In this document: one piece after another, positions 59,949 to 64,000 of the stretch
How positions within the stretch are numbered: the first letter of the stretch is position 1
How the letters are laid out: each line of letters begins with the position of its first letter
Source: Pseudaquabacterium inlustre
GTDB lineage: Bacteria; Pseudomonadota; Gammaproteobacteria; Burkholderiales; Burkholderiaceae_C
Direction: 5' to 3'
Assembly (NCBI RefSeq): GCF_038066595.1
Contig: NZ_JBBUTH010000001.1
Location: 868,001 to 932,000, forward strand
Length of the DNA: 64,000 nucleotides
Program-made: the position numbers and the translations under genes
Notes under the pieces: model-generated
Told to the model about the DNA's origin: nothing
Database searches by the model: none
What the model saw: only the letters and a program-made list of their open reading frames with translations

Positions 59949-59970
59949 GGCCCGCTTCGGCGGGCCTTTT
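59949..59970 (+). terminator. Intrinsic terminator of the PEP-CTERM gene
   Basis: A 7-bp stem, GGCCCGC-TTCG-GCGGGCC with a stable TTCG tetraloop, is followed by TTTT, 46 bp after the stop. On the opposite strand no U-tract follows, so it serves the plus strand. Confidence 0.88.
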
Positions 59971-59975
59971 GCATA

Positions 59976-61784
59976 TCAAGCCTGATCTCCCGCCTGCTGC
60001 AACCGCCACATCTCCGCGTACTTCCCGCCATACGCCAACAATTCGGTGTGCGATCCACTTTCCACCACACGGCCGCCATCTAGTACGACGATGTTGTGTG
60101 CATCCACAACGGTGGAAAGGCGGTGGGCGATGACCAGCGCGGTCTTGCCCTGCGCGGCGCTTTTCAGCTCGGCCTGGATGGCGCGCTCGTTGGCCGAATC
60201 GAGCGCCGACGTGGCCTCGTCGAAGATCAGGATCGGCGGGTTCTTCAGCAGGGTGCGGGCAATGGCCACGCGCTGCTTCTCGCCGCCTGAGAGCTTCAGG
60301 CCCCGCTCGCCCACCACCGTGTCGTAGCCCTTGGGCGTGGCGGCGATGAAGTCATGGATGTGGGCGGCGCGGGCAGCGGCCTCCACGGCGTCGCGGCCAG
60401 CGCCGGGGCGGCCATACGCGATGTTGTAGCCCACGGTGTCGTTGAACAGCACGGTGTCCTGCGGCACGATGCCGATGGCCCGGCGCAGGCTGCCCTGCGT
60501 GACCTGGCGGATGTCCTGGCCGTCGATGGTGATGCGGCCGCCGCTGACGTCGTAGAAGCGGTACAGCAGCCGCGCCAGCGTGCTCTTGCCAGCGCCCGAG
60601 GCCCCCACCACGGCCACGGTCTGGCCGGCCGGGATCTCGAAGCTCACGCCGTGCAGGATCGGGCGATTGGCGTCGTAGGCGAAGTGCACATCCTCGAAGC
60701 GCAGCACGCCCTGGCGCACCGCCAGTTCGGGCGCGCCGGGGGCATCGGCCACCTCGCGCTCACGCTCCAGCAGGCCGAACACCTTGTCCAGATCGGTCAG
60801 GCTCTGCTTGATCTCGCGGTACAGCACACCCAGGAAGTTCAGCGGCATGTACAGCTGGATCAGGAAGGCGTTGACCATCACCAGGTCGCCCAGCGTCATG
60901 CGCCCGTCCACCACCCCCTGCGTGGCGCGCCACAGCATGGCCACCAGGCTGGCGGCGATGATCAGCTGCTGCCCGGTGTTCAGCAGCGACAGCGTGGTCT
61001 GGCTCTTGATTTGCGCCATGCGGAAGGCCTCCAGGCCCTCGTCGTAGCGCTTGGCCTCGAAGGCCTCGTTGTTGAAGTACTTGACCGTCTCGTAGTTCAG
61101 CAGCGCGTCGATGGCGCGGCTGTTGGCTCGCGAGTCGAACTCGTTCATCTCGCGCCGGAAGCGCGTGCGCCATTCGGTGACCGAGACCGTGAACGCGATG
61201 TAGGCCACCAGCGCCGCCAGCGTGATCCAGACATAACCAAGGTCGAACTTGGCACCCAGCACCGCCAGCACCAGCACCACCTCCACCAGCGTGGGCAGGA
61301 TGGTGTAGAGCGAGTAGCTCACCAGCGACTGCAGCGCGCGCGTGCCGCGCTCGATGTCGCGGGTCAGGCCACCGGTCTGGCGTTCGAGGTGGAAGCGCAG
61401 GCTCAGGGAATGCAGGTGGCCGAAGACCTGCAGCGCGATCTGCTTGCTGGCACCGAAACTGACCTTGGCGAACACCAGCTCGCGCAGCTCGGTGAACACG
61501 CTGGTCGTCAGGCGCAGGCCGGCATAGGCCAGCACCAGGCCAGCGGGTACCACCAGCACGGCGCGCGCGTCGCCGGGCTTGAGGTCCAGCGCGTCGACCA
61601 GGTGCTTCAGCAGCACCGGCACGCCGACATTGGCCGCCTTGGCGCCGAACAGGAACAGCAGCGCCAGCCCCACGCGCCAGCGCCAGGCCCACAGGTAGGG
61701 CAGCAGGCGGGCCAGCGTCTGCCAGTCCGAGCGCGGACCGGCGGCGGGTTCAGGAACGGGCAAAGCGGTGGCGGAACGGCGCAT
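59976..61784 (-). CDS. Atm1/HMT1-type ABC exporter (half-transporter, fused membrane and ATPase domains)
   Basis: 602 residues from the ATG at 61784. Six membrane helices lie in about 50-335. The Atm1-subfamily marker DALLNYETVKYFNNEAFE follows the fourth helix. The ATPase domain has Walker A VVGASGAGKSTLARLLY, the Q-loop IVPQDTVLFNDT, signature LSGGEKQRVAIAR, Walker B ILIFDEATSALD and switch His in VIAHRLSTV. It works as a homodimer in the inner membrane. Bacterial Atm1 relatives export glutathione or glutathione-metal/persulfide species. It is divergent from the thioesterase gene, sharing a 98-bp gap. Confidence 0.93.
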   Translation of the reverse strand: MRRSATALPVPEPAAGPRSDWQTLARLLPYLWAWRWRVGLALLFLFGAKAANVGVPVLLKHLVDALDLKPGDARAVLVVPAGLVLAYAGLRLTTSVFTELRELVFAKVSFGASKQIALQVFGHLHSLSLRFHLERQTGGLTRDIERGTRALQSLVSYSLYTILPTLVEVVLVLAVLGAKFDLGYVWITLAALVAYIAFTVSVTEWRTRFRREMNEFDSRANSRAIDALLNYETVKYFNNEAFEAKRYDEGLEAFRMAQIKSQTTLSLLNTGQQLIIAASLVAMLWRATQGVVDGRMTLGDLVMVNAFLIQLYMPLNFLGVLYREIKQSLTDLDKVFGLLEREREVADAPGAPELAVRQGVLRFEDVHFAYDANRPILHGVSFEIPAGQTVAVVGASGAGKSTLARLLYRFYDVSGGRITIDGQDIRQVTQGSLRRAIGIVPQDTVLFNDTVGYNIAYGRPGAGRDAVEAAARAAHIHDFIAATPKGYDTVVGERGLKLSGGEKQRVAIARTLLKNPPILIFDEATSALDSANERAIQAELKSAAQGKTALVIAHRLSTVVDAHNIVVLDGGRVVESGSHTELLAYGGKYAEMWRLQQAGDQA

Positions 61785-61882
61785 GGGGGCAGAGGAGAAG
61801 GGAGCAAAGCCCAATGGCAAGGGCGGGCACAACGGCAGGCACGGCCGACAATGCGCCGACACCAACCCCGCAGGTGATGCCG

Positions 61883-62317
61883 ATGACCGACTCTTCCACC
61901 CCCACGCCCGTGGCGCCGACGCTCACCGGCCCCCTGAGTTTGCCCGACGGCAGCGAGCTGGTGCTGCGCGTGATGCCGCTGCCGGCCGACGTGAATGGCA
62001 ACGGCGACATCTTCGGCGGCTGGCTGATGGCCCAGGTGGACCTGGCCGGCGCCGTGCTGCCGGCACGCATCGCCAAGGGCCGCATCGCCACCGTGGCGGT
62101 GAACCAGTTCATCTTCAAGCAGCCGGTGTCGGTGGGCGACCTGGTGAGCTTCTACGCCCGCGTGGAGCGGGTGGGCAACACCTCGATCACCGTGCACGTG
62201 GCGGTGTACGCCGAGCGCAACCCGGCCAACCTGCAGGTGGTGAAGGTGACCGAGGCCAACCTGACTTACGTGGCCATCGACCACGAGGGCAAGCCGCGGC
62301 CGATTCCGAAAGCTTGA
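61883..62317 (+). CDS. Hotdog-fold acyl-CoA thioesterase, YciA family
   Basis: 144 residues from the ATG at 61883 (AGGTG upstream); an ATG two codons earlier is nearly as good. The core has LPADVNGNGDIFGGWLMAQV, where the Asn/Asp and the following helix form the active site, then ATVAVNQFIFKQPVSVGDLV and a strand with TVHVAVYAER. Family members hydrolyse short and medium acyl-CoAs as hexamers in the cytoplasm. The first ~20 residues are Thr/Pro-rich and probably disordered. It converges on the SGNH hydrolase gene with a single base between the stops. Confidence 0.9.
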   Translation: MTDSSTPTPVAPTLTGPLSLPDGSELVLRVMPLPADVNGNGDIFGGWLMAQVDLAGAVLPARIAKGRIATVAVNQFIFKQPVSVGDLVSFYARVERVGNTSITVHVAVYAERNPANLQVVKVTEANLTYVAIDHEGKPRPIPKA

Positions 62318-62318
62318 G

Positions 62319-63044
62319 TCAGAGCCGGGGCACCACCGCCCTGGCGATGTGTGCCGCCAGCGCCTCGCCCCACAGCCGGTACAGCGGCGCGCCGGGATGG
62401 AAGCCGTCGCGCGCCAGCAGCGTGGCGTCGTCCAGCGGCAGGTCGAAGGGCAGATGGCTGACCTGCGGCTGCCGCGCGGCCCAGCGCCGCAGAGCGGCCT
62501 CGTGCGCTGCGGCGTCGCGCCCGGCCAGCCAGCGCAGCGGCTGCGGCAGGCCGGCAAAGCGGTCCATCGGCGGCACGGCGGTCATCACCACCTGGCGCAC
62601 GCCGGCCTGGCGCTGCAGGGCCTGCACCAGGGCCTCGCGATGCCGCAGCGCAGCGGCCGGCCGCACCTGGTCGACCACATCGTTGACGCCGCTGACCACC
62701 ACCGCCACATCGGCCGGACGTGCGTCGGCCACCAGGGCCAGCGCCTGCGCCGTGGTGACGCCCGAGCGGGCGCACAACTGCCAGGCCACGCGCCGGCCCA
62801 GTTGCGCCGCCAGCGCCTGGCTGAGCTGGCCGGCGAGTGCCAGGCGCTGATGGTCCACGCCCACGCCGGCGGCCGACGAATCACCCAGGATCAGCAGCGA
62901 CAGCGCCTCGCCACCGCGCCCGGTGTGGCCGACATGGCCCTGTCGCGGGCCGGCGGCCTCGGGCAGTTTGGGCAGGCGCCGGCGCGTCAGCACCGCCTGC
63001 GGGATCAGCAGCGGGGCCAGCGCGAGCTTCAGCGGCAGCGACAC
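62319..63044 (-). CDS. SGNH/GDSL-type hydrolase
   Basis: 241 residues. Block I is LLILGDSSAAGVGVDHQR with the catalytic Ser in GDSS, block III is VVVSGVNDVVDQV with the oxyanion Asn, and block V is ARDGFHPGAPLYRLWG with the catalytic Asp and His. A weakly hydrophobic N-terminus (4-20) could be a signal anchor. It should be an esterase, lipase or deacetylase on an unknown substrate. It lies 19 bp beyond the end of the crotonase... reading direction places it after that gene, and both share the minus strand, so co-transcription is likely. Confidence 0.88.
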   Translation of the reverse strand: MSLPLKLALAPLLIPQAVLTRRRLPKLPEAAGPRQGHVGHTGRGGEALSLLILGDSSAAGVGVDHQRLALAGQLSQALAAQLGRRVAWQLCARSGVTTAQALALVADARPADVAVVVSGVNDVVDQVRPAAALRHREALVQALQRQAGVRQVVMTAVPPMDRFAGLPQPLRWLAGRDAAAHEAALRRWAARQPQVSHLPFDLPLDDATLLARDGFHPGAPLYRLWGEALAAHIARAVVPRL

Positions 63045-63063
63045 GCTGGCAACGCTGGATCGG

Positions 63064-63825
63064 TCAGAACTTCGTGAAGTCGGGCTTGCGCTTCTCGAAG
63101 AAGGCCTGGAAGGCCTCGCGCGCCTCGGGGCTGCGCAGGCGCTCGCCGAACAGGCGGTTCTCCTCGGCCATCACGGCCTGGATCTGCTCGCGCTGCGGCG
63201 CGCGCATCAGGCGCTTGCTGTCACGCACCGCGCCCGGGGGCAGCGCGTTGAAGCGCTCGGCCATGCGGCGCGCATGCGGCAGCACCTCGCCCGCCGGCAG
63301 CACGGCATTGGCGATGCCGAACTCCACTGCCTGCTCGCCGGTGAAGGGGTCGCCCAGCAGCAGCTTCTCGGCCGCCTTGACGTGGCCCACCAGGGCCGGC
63401 ATCAGCAGGCTGCTGGCGTACTCGGGCACCAGGCCCAGGCCCACGAAGGGCATGGCCAGGCGCGCCTCGTCGCTGACGTAGACCAGGTCGCAATGGAACA
63501 GCAGCGTGGTGCCGATGCCCACTGCCGCGCCGGTGACGGCAGCCACCACCGGCTTGTCGCAGGCCACCAGGGCCTGCATGAAGCGGAACACCGGCGAGTC
63601 GGGGCCGGCCGGCGGACGCTGCATGAAGTCTTCGAGGTCATTGCCCGAGGTGAACACGCCGGGCTGGCCGGTGATCAGCAGCGCACGCACGCTGGCATCG
63701 GTACCAGCGTTCGTGATGGCCTCGGCCATCGCGGTGTACATCGCCGCGGTGAGCGCGTTCTTCTTCTCGGGCCGCGCGATCTCGATCGTGGCCACGCCGT
63801 TGACGACGCCGGTGCGGATGTTCAT
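63064..63825 (-). CDS. Enoyl-CoA hydratase/isomerase (crotonase) family protein
   Basis: 253 residues from the ATG at 63825 with AGGAGA eight bases before. The oxyanion-hole segments are FTSGNDLEDFMQ and GAAVGIGTTLLFHCDLVY. The second active-site segment reads LGLVPEYASSLLMP, with one Glu in the position used by delta3,delta2-enoyl-CoA isomerases, and lacks the first hydratase Glu. Isomerase or hydratase activity in beta-oxidation is therefore likely, isomerase slightly favoured. The gene before it on this strand is a thiolase, fitting a fatty-acid degradation group, although a terminator lies between them. Confidence 0.9.
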   Translation of the reverse strand: MNIRTGVVNGVATIEIARPEKKNALTAAMYTAMAEAITNAGTDASVRALLITGQPGVFTSGNDLEDFMQRPPAGPDSPVFRFMQALVACDKPVVAAVTGAAVGIGTTLLFHCDLVYVSDEARLAMPFVGLGLVPEYASSLLMPALVGHVKAAEKLLLGDPFTGEQAVEFGIANAVLPAGEVLPHARRMAERFNALPPGAVRDSKRLMRAPQREQIQAVMAEENRLFGERLRSPEAREAFQAFFEKRKPDFTKF

Positions 63826-63850
63826 GGACAAGGTCTCCTGCAATGGAAAA

Positions 63851-63878
63851 GGGCGGCCCCACCGTGACGGGGCCGCCC
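63851..63878 (-). terminator. Intrinsic terminator downstream of the thiolase gene
   Basis: A 10-bp stem, GGGCGGCCCC / GGGGCCGCCC, with an 8-base loop lies 24 bp beyond the thiolase stop. On the minus strand it is followed by TTTTCC. The following crotonase gene begins 26 bp further on, so it needs readthrough or a promoter inside this short space. Confidence 0.75.
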
Positions 63879-63902
63879 TGGGATGGGGTCAATGATCGCC
63901 GA

Positions 63903-64000
63903 TCAGACGGCTTCAAAAATGCCGGCAGCGCCCTGGCCGGTGCCCACGCACATCGTCACCATGCCGTACTTCAGGTTCTTGCGGCGCAGCGCATGCACCA
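63903..64000 (-). CDS. Acetyl-CoA acetyltransferase (thiolase), C-terminal fragment
   Basis: Only the last 32 codons are inside the window; the frame is open to the right edge. They read ALRRKNLKYGMVTMCVGTGQ and then GAAGIFEAV. The Cys in MCVGTGQGAAGIFE is the second active-site cysteine of thiolases, and this C-terminal block is near universal in the family. The enzyme cleaves or condenses acyl-CoA thioesters. Degradative or biosynthetic type cannot be decided from this end. Confidence 0.9.
   Translation of the reverse strand, partial: VHALRRKNLKYGMVTMCVGTGQGAAGIFEAV

Overview
This is a high-GC, densely coded chromosomal segment from a betaproteobacterium, most likely order Burkholderiales (Rubrivivax/Leptothrix/Ideonella/Roseateles-like). 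The basis is the tripartite-transporter binding protein fragment, the Burkholderiales-type porin, the PEP-CTERM protein, the form of the type A RNase P RNA, the order of the division cluster and the meso-diaminopimelate-type MurE. No placement below order is justified from sequence reading alone. No phage, insertion sequence, CRISPR array or tRNA was seen.

Layout. 1-2466: end of a tripartite tricarboxylate transporter binding protein, a lipoprotein of unknown role and a small VOC protein. 2482-21884: one long minus-strand block. In transcription order it holds a 9.3 kb gene for a secreted protein of DUF11 and SdrD_B repeats, a 1127-residue outer-membrane barrel protein, an OmpA-type peptidoglycan-binding protein, a LuxR-type regulator with a degenerate receiver, a NarL-type sensor kinase and response regulator, and a TonB-dependent receptor. 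The first three genes overlap and look like one envelope-spanning surface assembly; this is the best candidate in the window for an undescribed system. 22149-24345 (plus): acyltransferase, CDP-diglyceride synthase and ruvC. 24392-28235 (minus): two tiny membrane proteins, lpxC, a soluble Ser/Thr kinase and a membrane sensor with a CxxCH haem motif.

29232-47047 (minus): a complete division and cell-wall (dcw) cluster: mraZ-rsmH-ftsL-ftsI-murE-murF-mraY-murD-ftsW-murG-murC-ddlB-ftsQ-ftsA-ftsZ. Most junctions are ATGA, GTGA or TGATG overlaps, implying translational coupling. Four GTGGG-type boxes at exact 10-bp spacing lie just upstream of mraZ and should be the MraZ autorepression operator. lpxC, which often follows ftsZ directly, is separated from it here by the sensor/kinase pair and a divergent SRPBCC gene.

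47048-64000: a 720-bp non-coding stretch with extragenic palindromes, a Sel1-type repeat protein, a porin with a clear terminator, a CusRS-like two-component system, an alpha-carbonic anhydrase with a long low-complexity extension, a Bcr/CflA-type exporter, the RNase P RNA gene (minus strand), cysK, pyrC, a HypT-like LysR regulator, an AT-richer PEP-CTERM surface protein, an Atm1-type ABC exporter, a hotdog thioesterase, an SGNH hydrolase, a crotonase and the end of a thiolase.
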